Positions 6,494 through 14,762 of a DNA stretch of 22,529 bases are shown in pieces. The notes below the pieces were generated by a model that saw nothing but the letters and a program-made list of their open reading frames with translations, searched no databases and was not told the origin of the DNA. The stretch's first letter is position 1. Every line of letters starts with the position of its first letter. Source of the stretch: Lachnospiraceae bacterium (GTDB taxonomy: Bacteria; Bacillota; Clostridia; Lachnospirales; Lachnospiraceae); contig CAAFVW010000183.1 in the NCBI GenBank assembly GCA_900766575.1, positions 1-22,529 of the forward strand. The letters run 5' to 3'. The position numbers and the translations under genes are program-made.

Positions 6494-8122
6494 ATGTGTA
6501 AGAGCCCTTCACAGAACAATATTGATATCGCTAATATAGAACAGAAAGGATCAGGAACGATCATGGAACAGCAGGAAAAGACAGAACAGAAATTAAGCAC
6601 AAAAGAGATCAAAAAAGAAGAGAAAAGGAAACAAAAGGAAGAAAAAAGAGAACAAAAGAGCAGAAAAACAGGTAAAAAACGTAAAAAAGCACCCGTTATC
6701 ATTGCAGTTATCATCATTTTACTGATTGTGATCCGCATGGTAAGCTGTGCATTTTCCGGCCATTCCGGAGTAATGGTGAGCACGACGAACGCTTACCGGG
6801 GAGACATTGAGGAGAGCGTCAGCACCAGTGGAAAGGTAGCCAGTGAGGAGAAGGAAGTTCTCTTCGCACCGGTCAGCGGTAGATTAAATGAAGTCAATGT
6901 TGCTGCCGGTGATGCCGTCAAATCCGGAGATGTACTGGTGACTTACGATATGGACCAGATGGAGGAACGGCTGCAGGAGGCAACATTACAGCAGACGAAG
7001 AGTAACGCTTCTTATAACAGTACGATGACAGAGAATGGCAAGAGTACAGCGAAATTGAAGGAAGCCAACACCAATCTTGCAGTGCTGGACCAGCAGCTTG
7101 CAGATTACAAGTCTTATCTGAAGGATCTTCAGGATAAGCTCAGCAAGAGCCAGAGAGAGACCCAGAGGCAGCTGTCGGAAGAAAGCTATAATCTGAGCCA
7201 GAAAGCGTCGAATCTGAATAAAGAATTACAGGGTGGCGTAACGGATGAGCGTGCGGCACAGATCAACAAAGAGCTACAGGATATCAGCAGCGATCAGGCG
7301 AGAAATTCTTATGTGCAGTCCATTGCGGATTCCAGTGATTACGTGGTGAACATGCAGAAAGAGATAACTTCTGTACAGGAACATATCACAGAATGCGAGA
7401 ATTACAAGGCGCAGATGGAAAGTCAGAAGGGAAGCAGCGAAAGCGCGATCCTCAACAGCTATCAGTCCCAGGCTTATGCAGCGGATAAGGATCTGGCACA
7501 GTTGACCTATAAGGAAGCAGAGGAACAGTATTATTCTGCAAAAAAAGGCATTGTTGCAGATTTTGATGGTATTGTAACAGAGTGTACCGGGGTCTCCGGG
7601 GCCAGCGTAGCGGAAGGTGCACAGCTGATTACACTGGAAAGCAGTGAAAATGTAAAAGTTACTTTTGATGCTTCCAAGTCTGACGTAGCGAAGCTGGCTG
7701 TCGGACAGAAGGTGGATGTCACCATCTCAGGCAACAAATACGAAGGAGAGATTGCCAAAATCAATCGCATGGCAACGCTGAATGCTTCCAATACTCCCAT
7801 GGTGGGCGTGGAAGTACATCTGACAAATCCGGATGACAAGATCATTCTGGGACTGGACGCGAAGCTGACAGTACATACGGACAGTGCACAGAATACACTT
7901 CTGATTCCGGTAGAAGCAATCAACGCGGATAAAGATGGGGATTTCCTGTATGTAGTGGAAAACGGATGTGTAGCAAGACGCCCGGTTACCTGTGGGATTT
8001 CCTCCGATGAATACACAGAGATTCTGGATGGTATCACAGAAGAGGATGAGATTATTGTAAGCAGCATTACCGGAGAAAGTCTGGAAGAAGGCATGGCAGT
8101 GACTGTCGTGGCACAGGAGTAG
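6494..8122 (+). CDS. HlyD/MacA-like efflux adaptor subunit
   Basis: A 542-residue membrane-anchored adaptor that would link the permease to extracellular release. The cytoplasmic head (about residues 24-66) is a run of Lys and Glu (KKEEKRKQKEEKREQK and similar), then one membrane helix, about 67-85 (APVIIAVIIILLIVIRMVS). Outside follow a lipoyl/barrel part (VLFAPVSGRLNEVNVAAGDAV), a long coiled coil (roughly residues 160-350), a second lipoyl half (GIVADFDGIVTECTGVSGAS) and beta-barrel and membrane-proximal parts ending TGESLEEGMAVTVVAQE. AGGAG lies eight bases before the ATG at 6494. An alternative ATG at 6563 (MEQQEKTEQK) with CAGGAA five bases upstream would remove 23 residues and is also plausible. 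Starts four bases after the ATPase gene. Confidence 0.87.
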   Translation: MCKSPSQNNIDIANIEQKGSGTIMEQQEKTEQKLSTKEIKKEEKRKQKEEKREQKSRKTGKKRKKAPVIIAVIIILLIVIRMVSCAFSGHSGVMVSTTNAYRGDIEESVSTSGKVASEEKEVLFAPVSGRLNEVNVAAGDAVKSGDVLVTYDMDQMEERLQEATLQQTKSNASYNSTMTENGKSTAKLKEANTNLAVLDQQLADYKSYLKDLQDKLSKSQRETQRQLSEESYNLSQKASNLNKELQGGVTDERAAQINKELQDISSDQARNSYVQSIADSSDYVVNMQKEITSVQEHITECENYKAQMESQKGSSESAILNSYQSQAYAADKDLAQLTYKEAEEQYYSAKKGIVADFDGIVTECTGVSGASVAEGAQLITLESSENVKVTFDASKSDVAKLAVGQKVDVTISGNKYEGEIAKINRMATLNASNTPMVGVEVHLTNPDDKIILGLDAKLTVHTDSAQNTLLIPVEAINADKDGDFLYVVENGCVARRPVTCGISSDEYTEILDGITEEDEIIVSSITGESLEEGMAVTVVAQE

Positions 8123-8133
8123 GGGGCGGATTT

Positions 8134-9345
8134 ATGGCACAAGTATGGGAATACATCAAAATCGCTTTGATGAATATCCGAAGTAACAAAGGCCGTTCTG
8201 TTCTGACGATGCTGGGCATCATCATAGGTATCTCCTCTGTGATCATGATCATTTCCATCGGTGACGGTGTGAAGGGTGGCATCAACGGAGAGCTGAATGC
8301 CATGGCAGGAGGACAGATCTACATTTATTCCAGGGATAACGATGACGGTTCAGCAATAGAGTTTTCCGAAGAGGACATTGATGCGATCATGGAAAAGGTG
8401 CCGAATGTCAAGGCAGTAACTCCCTCCTGGAGCTTCGGAGGAAGCGCAACGGGCAGAAAGGGAACTTTTGCGGCATCAGCGACTTTTGGTATGCCGGGAC
8501 TGGAATATTCCAGCAATGATCCGATCATAAAGGGCAGATATTTCACGGATACGGATTACTATTCTGCCAACAAAGTCTGTGTCATTACAGAGAGCAGTGC
8601 CAGAACTTTATTCGGAAATACAAATGTAGTGGGAATGACGTTTGATTTCAGCCTCTATGGCGTGACACAGGAATTTACGATCATTGGCATCAGAAAGGAT
8701 AATGCTTCCAAACTTATGAGCATGGTAGGAGATACCACGGTTTCTCTGGAAGCACCGATTTCTGTTGTCTCGGAGGACTATGGCTTCTATGTAACCTATA
8801 ATGATCTACTGATCATCAGCGACGGAGGAGAAAATGCTTCACAGGTAGCATCCGATACCGTGCGGCTCATGGAAAATCGTCATGGAATACGAGGAAAGAA
8901 TCTGATCGGCGTTGAAAATTTCAATGACTATATGAGTCAAATGAACCAGATTTTAAGCTATATCACTGTTTTCGTGGTATTTGTGGCAGCCATTTCCCTG
9001 TTGGTGGGCGGTATCGGCGTCATGAATATCATGTTGGTATCCGTGACAGAGCGTACCAGAGAGATCGGTATCCGGAAGTCACTGGGAGCCAGGACAGGAT
9101 CCATCCTGTTACAGTTCCTGTCGGAGTCTGCGATTATTACACTGTTGGGAGGTCTGATCGGTATCCTTATCGGCGTGGCAGGAGCCTTCGGCATCTGCAG
9201 CCTGATCGGATTTACCGCCAAAGTAAGTGTAGGAACGGTGCTGGGTGCCAGCCTGTTTTCCTCCGCAGTCGGTATTTTCTTTGGAATCTATCCGGCGAAA
9301 AAGGCAGCCAGATTAAGTCCTATCGAAGCTTTACGACATGAATAA
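8134..9345 (+). CDS. MacB-like ABC exporter permease (FtsX fold)
   Basis: A 403-residue permease with the MacB layout: one membrane helix near the N-terminus (about 22-44, LTMLGIIIGISSVIMIISIG), a large extracellular MacB-core domain to about residue 265, then three C-terminal helices (about 278-305, 325-350 and 365-385). The stretch LLVGGIGVMNIMLVSVTERT followed by REIGIRKSLGAR is diagnostic of the FtsX/MacB permease family, and the end PAKKAARLSPIEALRHE is typical. GGGGGCGG precedes the ATG. It lies 11 bases after the adaptor gene; the set of ATPase, adaptor and permease forms a complete Gram-positive tripartite-like exporter without an outer-membrane channel. Confidence 0.93.
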   Translation: MAQVWEYIKIALMNIRSNKGRSVLTMLGIIIGISSVIMIISIGDGVKGGINGELNAMAGGQIYIYSRDNDDGSAIEFSEEDIDAIMEKVPNVKAVTPSWSFGGSATGRKGTFAASATFGMPGLEYSSNDPIIKGRYFTDTDYYSANKVCVITESSARTLFGNTNVVGMTFDFSLYGVTQEFTIIGIRKDNASKLMSMVGDTTVSLEAPISVVSEDYGFYVTYNDLLIISDGGENASQVASDTVRLMENRHGIRGKNLIGVENFNDYMSQMNQILSYITVFVVFVAAISLLVGGIGVMNIMLVSVTERTREIGIRKSLGARTGSILLQFLSESAIITLLGGLIGILIGVAGAFGICSLIGFTAKVSVGTVLGASLFSSAVGIFFGIYPAKKAARLSPIEALRHE

Positions 9346-9391
9346 ATGCCGGAAACTTAAAATGCAGAAAGAAATAAAGGAAACAAAATAC

Positions 9392-9428
9392 GAACCGCAG
9401 GAGCCAGATATTGGATTCCCTGCGGTTC
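9392..9428 (+). terminator. Terminator of the export operon
   Basis: GAACCGCAGG (9392-9401) pairs with CCTGCGGTTC (9419-9428), loop 17 bases, followed by TTTACTTGCTTTTTT. It ends the transcript about 50 bases after the permease stop codon. Confidence 0.8.
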
Positions 9429-9560
9429 TTTACTTGCTTTTTTATGGGAAAAAAATTATAATGTTCTCTGTAGTATGCAATTCTATGCGCAGTTGCTAGC
9501 GTCAGGAATTGATTTACGAGGAACGATAATATTATTTGTAATAATAAGGAAAGAACTTAT

Positions 9561-10037
9561 ATGGTAAAATTGGATGTAAAGATTACAGCCGGGGATTTAT
9601 ATGATTTTTTATTACGGCACAGTTATAACAGTGTATCCGGGCTTCTTGGTGCAGTGATCGGTGCTCTGGGGGTTGTCGTAGGTATTTCCAGACAATACTG
9701 GATTTATCTGATTCTCGGTGTGGTGATTCTGTTATACCTGCCCTGGACGCTGTTTATTAAGAGCAGACAGCAGGTGGCTAACAGCCCGGTATTCAAGGAA
9801 CCGCTGCATTATGTACTGGACGAGAATGGAATTACCATCTCTCAGGGAGAGACATCGACCTGCCAGAAATGGGAAGACTGCCTGAAAGCAGTGTCCACCG
9901 GACGAAGTATCATTGTGTATACAGCGAAGAACAATGCCACGATTTTCCCCAAAAGCCAGATGCAGGATAAAACAGCGGATGTTATCGAAATGATATCCAC
10001 CCATATGCCGCCTGCAAAGGTGAAAATCCGCAGCTAA
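9561..10037 (+). CDS. YcxB-like membrane protein
   Basis: A 158-residue protein with two adjoining membrane helices (about 29-48 and 50-68, GLLGAVIGALGVVVGI and YWIYLILGVVILLYLPW) and a C-terminal soluble domain. The sequence YVLDENGITISQGETSTCQKWE then IVYTAKNNATIFPKSQM follows the YcxB-like pattern of a strand-rich domain ending in phenylalanine-proline. Function of the family is unknown. AAGGAAAG lies eight bases before the ATG. The 215-base gap upstream holds the exporter terminator and AT-rich sequence with no clear consensus promoter (TTGATT at about 9509 with a weak TTATTT is the best I see). It precedes tsaE by 57 bases and may share its transcript. Confidence 0.75.
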   Translation: MVKLDVKITAGDLYDFLLRHSYNSVSGLLGAVIGALGVVVGISRQYWIYLILGVVILLYLPWTLFIKSRQQVANSPVFKEPLHYVLDENGITISQGETSTCQKWEDCLKAVSTGRSIIVYTAKNNATIFPKSQMQDKTADVIEMISTHMPPAKVKIRS

Positions 10038-10094
10038 AGTACAGCGGAGTCAGGGATAGTGCGGACAGCAGTGACAGGTCCGACAGAAGGTGTA

Positions 10095-10577
10095 ATGAAA
10101 ATGACAACAAATACTTCAGAAAACAAAACAAATTTTGCAAAAGAGATCATAGAAACCTACAGTGCAGAAGAGACCTATGCGCTGGGACAGAGAATCGGAC
10201 GAGAAGCGCTTCCGGGACAGGTTTATACCCTGATCGGAGATCTGGGAGTAGGCAAGACTGTATTTACCCAGGGAGTGGCGAACGGACTCGGAATCACAGA
10301 ACCGGTGAACAGTCCCACTTTTACCATTGTACAGATCTATGAGGAAGGCCGTATGCCTTTTTATCATTTTGATGTCTACCGCATCGGAGATGTAGAGGAA
10401 ATGGAAGAAATCGGATACGAGGACTGCTTTTACGGTGAGGGTCTGTGCCTGATTGAATGGGCGAATCTGATCGAAGAGATACTGCCGGAACATTACAGGC
10501 AGGTGACCATAGAAAAGGATCTGGAGAAGGGATTTGATTATCGCCGGATCACCATTGAAGAAAGGACTAAAGCATGA
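10095..10577 (+). CDS. tsaE: tRNA t6A synthesis ATPase TsaE
   Basis: A 160-residue P-loop ATPase that works with TsaB and TsaD to transfer threonylcarbamoyl to A37 of ANN-decoding tRNAs. Walker A is GDLGVGKT (48-55); the family motif VNSPTFTIVQIYE and then FYHFDVYRIGDVEEMEEIGYE and CLIEWANLIEEILPE follow. AGAAGG stands four bases before the chosen ATG; a GTG at 10059 would add 12 residues without family similarity. The stop overlaps the tsaB start by four bases (ATGA), indicating translational coupling. Length is close to the usual 150-160. Confidence 0.94.
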   Translation: MKMTTNTSENKTNFAKEIIETYSAEETYALGQRIGREALPGQVYTLIGDLGVGKTVFTQGVANGLGITEPVNSPTFTIVQIYEEGRMPFYHFDVYRIGDVEEMEEIGYEDCFYGEGLCLIEWANLIEEILPEHYRQVTIEKDLEKGFDYRRITIEERTKA

Positions 10578-11335
10578 AAATATTAGCATTGGACAGTTCC
10601 GGACTGGTGGCAAGTGCTGCCGTTGTGGAAGATGATGTCCTGATCGCAGAATACACCACAGATTATAAAAAGACCCATTCCCAGACATTATTGCCGATGT
10701 TGGATGAGATCCGGCAGATGATAGATCTGGACCTTCATTCTATTGACGCCATTGCTATTTCTTCAGGTCCCGGCTCATTTACGGGGCTTCGGATCGGAGC
10801 GGCGACAGCCAAGGGACTGGGACTGGCATTGAATCTTCCTCTGGTAGAAGTACCTACATTGGAGGGGCTGGCTTTTAACCTCTGGGGGACGGACAAGCTG
10901 GTATGTCCTATTATGGATGCCAGAAGAAATCAGGTATATACCGGTATCTATGAGTTTTGCAAAGAGGAACAGCCGGAAGGCGCAGACTCCGAACAGCAGC
11001 TTGTGATGCACAGCATCAGAGAACAGTGTGCCATAGCGGTGGACGAGCTGGTGGAGGAATTGAACCGTCTGGGACGGGAAGTGATTTTCTTGGGAGACGG
11101 TGTGCCGGTATACCGGGAGCAGATTTTACAGAAGCTGAAGGTTCCCTGCTCCTTTGCTCCGGCGGCCAATAACAGACAGCGTGCCGCCAGTGTGGCTTCT
11201 CTGGGAGCTATCTACTATGCGCAGGGCAGAACAGTAACCGCAGCGGAACACGAACCGGAATATCTGCGCAAGAGCCAGGCAGAGCGGGAACGGGAAGAAC
11301 AGGAAAAAACCGTTGCCAAAGAGGTACAGGAATGA
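10574..11335 (+). CDS. tsaB: tRNA t6A synthesis protein TsaB
   Basis: A 253-residue ASKHA-fold protein, the scaffold partner of TsaD in t6A synthesis. N-terminus MKILALDSSGLVASAAVVED and the TsaB signature ISSGPGSFTGLRIGAATAKG (about 63-82), then LALNLPLVEVPTLEGLA, are unmistakable. It lacks the metal-binding histidines of TsaD, as expected. The C-terminal third carries a region typical of Clostridia and a charged tail (QAEREREEQEKTVAKEVQE). AAAGGA lies seven bases before the ATG. Overlaps tsaE and rimI by four bases on each side. Confidence 0.94.
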   Translation: MKILALDSSGLVASAAVVEDDVLIAEYTTDYKKTHSQTLLPMLDEIRQMIDLDLHSIDAIAISSGPGSFTGLRIGAATAKGLGLALNLPLVEVPTLEGLAFNLWGTDKLVCPIMDARRNQVYTGIYEFCKEEQPEGADSEQQLVMHSIREQCAIAVDELVEELNRLGREVIFLGDGVPVYREQILQKLKVPCSFAPAANNRQRAASVASLGAIYYAQGRTVTAAEHEPEYLRKSQAEREREEQEKTVAKEVQE

Positions 11336-11769
11336 AGATAGAAGTCCGTCCATTGCGGGGTACGGATATCGAAGAACTGAGCCGGATCGAAGCCGCCTCT
11401 TTCAGTATGCCCTGGTCTGCAGAAGATTTCAGAGGACTTCTGACCAGAGACTATTGCCTGTATGTCGTGGCAGAGGTGAATGGCTGCATTGCAGGCTGTG
11501 CCGGATTGACGGACAGCTTTCACGAGGGCAGTATTGACAATGTAGTGACTGCTGCGGAGTATCGGAATCTGGGAGTCGGCAGCAGGATGTTGGAAGAATT
11601 GCTGCGACTGGGTACGGAACGGGGCATCACAGGGTATACTCTGGAGGTCAGAGTGAGCAATGCTGCGGCGATTCGTTTATATGAGAAGTTTGGCTTTGTC
11701 TCCGAGGGAATCCGCCCGGGATTTTATGAGAAGCCGACAGAAGATGCCATGATTATGTGGCGGCGTTGA
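11332..11769 (+). CDS. rimI: Ribosomal protein acetyltransferase RimI
   Basis: A 145-residue GNAT acetyltransferase, named after the enzyme that acetylates the N-terminus of ribosomal protein S18. Motifs: RPLRGTDIEELSRIEAASF at 6-24, acetyl-CoA loop RNLGVGSRM (78-86), and LEVRVSNAAAIRLYEKFGF with the usual LY and GF near 103-121. ATGA overlap with tsaB and GAGG seven bases upstream show coupling. In Firmicutes rimI is commonly fused to or next to tsaB/tsaD. The true substrate cannot be read from the sequence, since many RimI-like enzymes act elsewhere. Confidence 0.9.
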   Translation: MKIEVRPLRGTDIEELSRIEAASFSMPWSAEDFRGLLTRDYCLYVVAEVNGCIAGCAGLTDSFHEGSIDNVVTAAEYRNLGVGSRMLEELLRLGTERGITGYTLEVRVSNAAAIRLYEKFGFVSEGIRPGFYEKPTEDAMIMWRR

Positions 11770-11854
11770 CAAGTATTACCACCACCCATCCGGCGGTCTA
11801 TCCGTTATAATGAAGGATGGAAAAGTTTATACAGTCAGAAAGGTGGAAGGTAAG

Positions 11855-12094
11855 ATGAGAAAAACAGAAAACGGTAAATTGAAACAGGTAAAATGCAACG
11901 GCTGCGGCAGAGAGTTAAAAGTAGAAAATGAGATCATCCGGGAGGGATATTTTGCCGCAGATGTCCGGTTTGGTTATTTCAGCAGAAGAGATGGCATCAG
12001 ACATACCTTTGATCTGTGCGAAGAGTGCTATGACAGATGGATCGGTTCGTTTGTCATTCCGGTGGAAGAACTGCAGGAAACAGAGTTTTTATAG
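11855..12094 (+). CDS. Small double-CxxC protein, unrecognised
   Basis: A 79-residue protein I do not recognise. Two CxxC pairs, CNGCGRE (C14, C17) and LCEECYD (C55, C58), probably bind one zinc in a zinc-ribbon-like fold; between them lies a stretch rich in aromatic residues, EGYFAADVRFGYFSRRDGIR. The C-terminus is acidic (VEELQETEFL). GGAAGG four bases before ATG 11855 decides the start; an upstream ATG at 11810 has no ribosome site and sits in TATAATG. It lies between rimI and rnz in a tRNA-maturation gene run, so a role with RNA is possible but only inferred. The 85-base gap upstream holds no clear terminator. Confidence 0.7.
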   Translation: MRKTENGKLKQVKCNGCGRELKVENEIIREGYFAADVRFGYFSRRDGIRHTFDLCEECYDRWIGSFVIPVEELQETEFL

Positions 12095-12135
12095 AGAGAA
12101 AAAGATGCTGCGCAAGCGGCAGATTGCGAGGAAAG

Positions 12136-13050
12136 ATGTTAGACGTTTGCTTATTGGGAACAGGAGGAATGATGCCGCTGCCTTACAGATGGCTGACTTC
12201 CCTGATGATGCGCTATAATGGGAAAAGTATTCTGATCGACTGTGGGGAAGGCACGCAGATCGCCATGCGGGAAAAGGGCTGGAGCCCTAATCCCATTGAT
12301 ATTATCTGCTTTACTCATTTTCATGCGGATCATATCAGCGGTCTGCCGGGAATGCTTCTGACCATGGGAAATGCAGAACGAACGGAGCCCCTTCTGCTGA
12401 TCGGACCTAAGGGGCTTACGAAAGTGGTGGCTTCCCTGCGGGTAATCGCACCAGAGCTTCCGTTTGAAGTGAAATGTATGGAGATTACAGAGAATGCCCA
12501 GACTTTTGACTTTGAAGGCTTCCGTCTGGAGGCCTTCAAGGTGAACCATAATGTGCTCTGTTATGGGTATAGCTGTGTGATTGACCGCGCCGGACGGTTC
12601 GATAAGGACAGAGCGATAGCGCAGGAGATTCCCATGAAATTCTGGAGCCGCCTGCAAAAAGGGGAGACTTTAGAAGAAAATGACCGGATATTCACTCCGG
12701 ATATGGTATTAGGAGCGGAACGTAAAGGATTGAAGGTAACGTACAGCACCGATACGCGTCCCACAGAAAGCATTCGTCAGAATGCGCAGGGAGCGGATCT
12801 GCTGATCCTGGAGGGAATGTACGGCGAACCGGACAAGATGGCAAAGGCCAGAGAGCATAAGCATATGACGATGTACGAGGCTGCGAAGATTGCCAGAGAA
12901 GTAGGAGTACCGAAGCTGTGGTTGACGCATTACAGTCCGTCTATGACCAGACCGGAAGAATTTATGGAGGATGTCCGGAAGATTTTTCCGGCAGCTTATG
13001 CGGCGCGGGACGGTTGGAGCATGGAACTGAACTTTGACGAAGGGGAGTAG
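12136..13050 (+). CDS. rnz: Ribonuclease Z, short form (tRNA 3' processing)
   Basis: A 305-residue metallo-beta-lactamase-fold nuclease that cuts tRNA precursors after the discriminator base. Features in order: LLGTGG at 6-11, DCGEGTQIAMR at 35-45, the metal motif HFHADH (61-66) followed by ISGLPG, a histidine in FKVNHNVLCYGY, the aspartate in TYSTDTRPTES, HKHMT in the HST-like loop, and LTHYSP near the end. Length matches the single-domain bacterial form of about 305-310. GAGGAAAG precedes ATG 12136; an upstream ATG (12037) would overlap the previous gene and adds unrelated residues. Some substitutions near the N-terminus (GGMMPLPYRWLTS) differ from the usual VPSxxRNVSS, so a related phosphodiesterase is a remote alternative. 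Confidence 0.88.
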   Translation: MLDVCLLGTGGMMPLPYRWLTSLMMRYNGKSILIDCGEGTQIAMREKGWSPNPIDIICFTHFHADHISGLPGMLLTMGNAERTEPLLLIGPKGLTKVVASLRVIAPELPFEVKCMEITENAQTFDFEGFRLEAFKVNHNVLCYGYSCVIDRAGRFDKDRAIAQEIPMKFWSRLQKGETLEENDRIFTPDMVLGAERKGLKVTYSTDTRPTESIRQNAQGADLLILEGMYGEPDKMAKAREHKHMTMYEAAKIAREVGVPKLWLTHYSPSMTRPEEFMEDVRKIFPAAYAARDGWSMELNFDEGE

Positions 13051-13056
13051 GAAAAT

Positions 13057-13665
13057 ATGAAAAAAAACAATACGCCCATGACGAAAATTACAATTTTCCT
13101 TGTCTTTCTCATTATTCTTGTGGTGGGATATTATTCGTATCTGTCAGGGAAAAACAGGACAGAGCAGCAGGAAGCAGTGATGTCAGAGGTGGATACAGCA
13201 CTTTCCAGAGACCTGAATAACAATTATCCGGCCACCCCCAAGGAAGTGATCAAATATTACAATGATCTGATCAAGTGCTTCTATAATGAAGACTGCACGG
13301 CCGAAGAGATTCAGGAACTGGGAAGGAAATCTCTTCAGTTGTTCGATGAAAAACTTCGTGAGAACAATGAGGAGGATACTTATCTGACCCGGTTGCAGGG
13401 AGAGATCAAGAGCTATCAGGATAAGAAAAGAAAAATAACAAGCATTTCGCTTGCACCCAGTACCAATGTAGACTATTATACAGCAGACGGCTATTCTTTT
13501 GCGCGGATTTCCTGTGGCTATGGCATGACGGAGAACGGGAAAAAGAGTTCCACTATGCTGGTCTATCTGTTGCGGCGGGATGAGAACCGCAAGTGGAGAA
13601 TCTATGGCTGGGAGACGGCAGAGCAGTTGAATAACAGTCTGGAACAGCAGACGGAAGAACAATGA
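13057..13665 (+). CDS. Membrane-anchored unknown protein (DUF6715-like)
   Basis: A 202-residue protein with one N-terminal membrane helix (about 9-28, [20 protein letters not shown]) and an extracytoplasmic domain. [19 protein letters not shown], a helical stretch near 60-125, then a strand-rich end ([39 protein letters not shown]) look like an NTF2-like or similar small fold. I believe it belongs to a Clostridia-specific family (DUF6715), but that is from memory and uncertain. It starts six bases after rnz and overlaps tsaD by four bases, so it is tightly embedded in the tRNA operon. No catalytic motif is visible. Confidence 0.72.
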   Translation: MKKNNTPMTKITIFLVFLIILVVGYYSYLSGKNRTEQQEAVMSEVDTALSRDLNNNYPATPKEVIKYYNDLIKCFYNEDCTAEEIQELGRKSLQLFDEKLRENNEEDTYLTRLQGEIKSYQDKKRKITSISLAPSTNVDYYTADGYSFARISCGYGMTENGKKSSTMLVYLLRRDENRKWRIYGWETAEQLNNSLEQQTEEQ

Positions 13666-14723
13666 ATAGCAAAGTAGGCGAAAAAATGGCAGAGACAGAA
13701 AAACAAAAAGATATTTATATTCTGGGAATCGAGAGCTCCTGTGATGAAACGGCGGCTTCCGTAGTGAAAAACGGCAGAGAAGTTCTTTCCAACGTTATTT
13801 CTTCCCAGATTGCGTTACATACTCTGTATGGCGGCGTGGTGCCGGAGATCGCATCCCGCAAACACATCGAGAAGATCAATCAGGTCATCGAACAGGCACT
13901 TTCCGATGCACATGTGACCCTGGAGGATATCACTGCCATCGCGGTGACCTATGGCCCCGGGTTGGTGGGGGCACTTCTGGTAGGCGTATCTGAGGCGAAG
14001 GCCATCAGTTTCGCTACCGGGATTCCCCTGGTAGGAGTGCATCATATCGAGGGACATATCAGCGCGAACTTCATAGAGAATAAAGAGTTAGAGCCACCGT
14101 TTATCTGTCTGGTGGCTTCCGGCGGACATTCCCATCTGGTAGTGGTCAGGGATTACGGAGAATATGAAATTATAGGTCGCACCAGGGATGATGCGGCGGG
14201 TGAGGCTTTTGACAAAGTAGCCCGTGCCATCGGACTGGGATATCCGGGCGGACCCAAGATCGATAAAGTGTCGAAGGAAGGAAATCCTGACGCCATCCAT
14301 TTTCCCAGAGCGGCCGTGGCGGAAAATGAATATGATTTCAGTTTCAGTGGTCTGAAATCCGCGGTGCTGAATTATCTGAACGGATGTCAGATGAAGGGAG
14401 AGGAGATCTGCCAGGCGGATGTGGCTGCTTCTTTCCAGAAGGCAGTAGTAGACGTACTGGTGAGTCATTCTTTACACGCGGTAAAGGCATATGGACTGAA
14501 TAAATTCGCCATTGCCGGAGGAGTAGCATCCAATTCTTCCCTGCGGGCAGCATTTGAAGAAGAATGTGGCAAACGGAACATTGAATTTTATCACCCCTCC
14601 CCTGTTTTCTGTACGGATAATGCTGCTATGATCGGTGTTGCAGGATATTATGAGTACATAAAGGGAGTACGCAGCGGCTATGATCTGAATGCGGTGCCGA
14701 ACCTGAAACTGGGTGAGAGATAA
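13662..14723 (+). CDS. tsaD: tRNA t6A transferase TsaD
   Basis: A 353-residue ASKHA-fold metalloenzyme, catalytic subunit for N6-threonylcarbamoyladenosine at tRNA position 37. Motifs: [14 protein letters not shown] (22-35), [12 protein letters not shown] (61-72), metal histidines in HHIEGH (127-132), [59 protein letters not shown] and [19 protein letters not shown] with the metal aspartate. Starts with an ATGA overlap after the previous gene; an ATG eight codons later (13686) is possible. With tsaE and tsaB it supplies TsaBDE; TsaC, which makes threonylcarbamoyl-AMP, must be elsewhere. Confidence 0.96.
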   Translation: MNSKVGEKMAETEKQKDIYILGIESSCDETAASVVKNGREVLSNVISSQIALHTLYGGVVPEIASRKHIEKINQVIEQALSDAHVTLEDITAIAVTYGPGLVGALLVGVSEAKAISFATGIPLVGVHHIEGHISANFIENKELEPPFICLVASGGHSHLVVVRDYGEYEIIGRTRDDAAGEAFDKVARAIGLGYPGGPKIDKVSKEGNPDAIHFPRAAVAENEYDFSFSGLKSAVLNYLNGCQMKGEEICQADVAASFQKAVVDVLVSHSLHAVKAYGLNKFAIAGGVASNSSLRAAFEEECGKRNIEFYHPSPVFCTDNAAMIGVAGYYEYIKGVRSGYDLNAVPNLKLGER

Positions 14724-14762
14724 GAAATGAATTATAAGATTTCATAGAAAGACAGACAGCAT

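Noticed and set aside
7531..8142. Open frame of 203 codons on the minus strand
   Set aside because: Antisense to the well-supported adaptor gene; composition is that of a reverse-complement shadow.
11766..11811. TTGACA and TATAAT between rimI and the double-CxxC gene
   Set aside because: The spacer is 34 bases, twice the workable length, and the TTGACA overlaps the rimI stop codon. A weak -10-only promoter cannot be excluded, but it is not supported.
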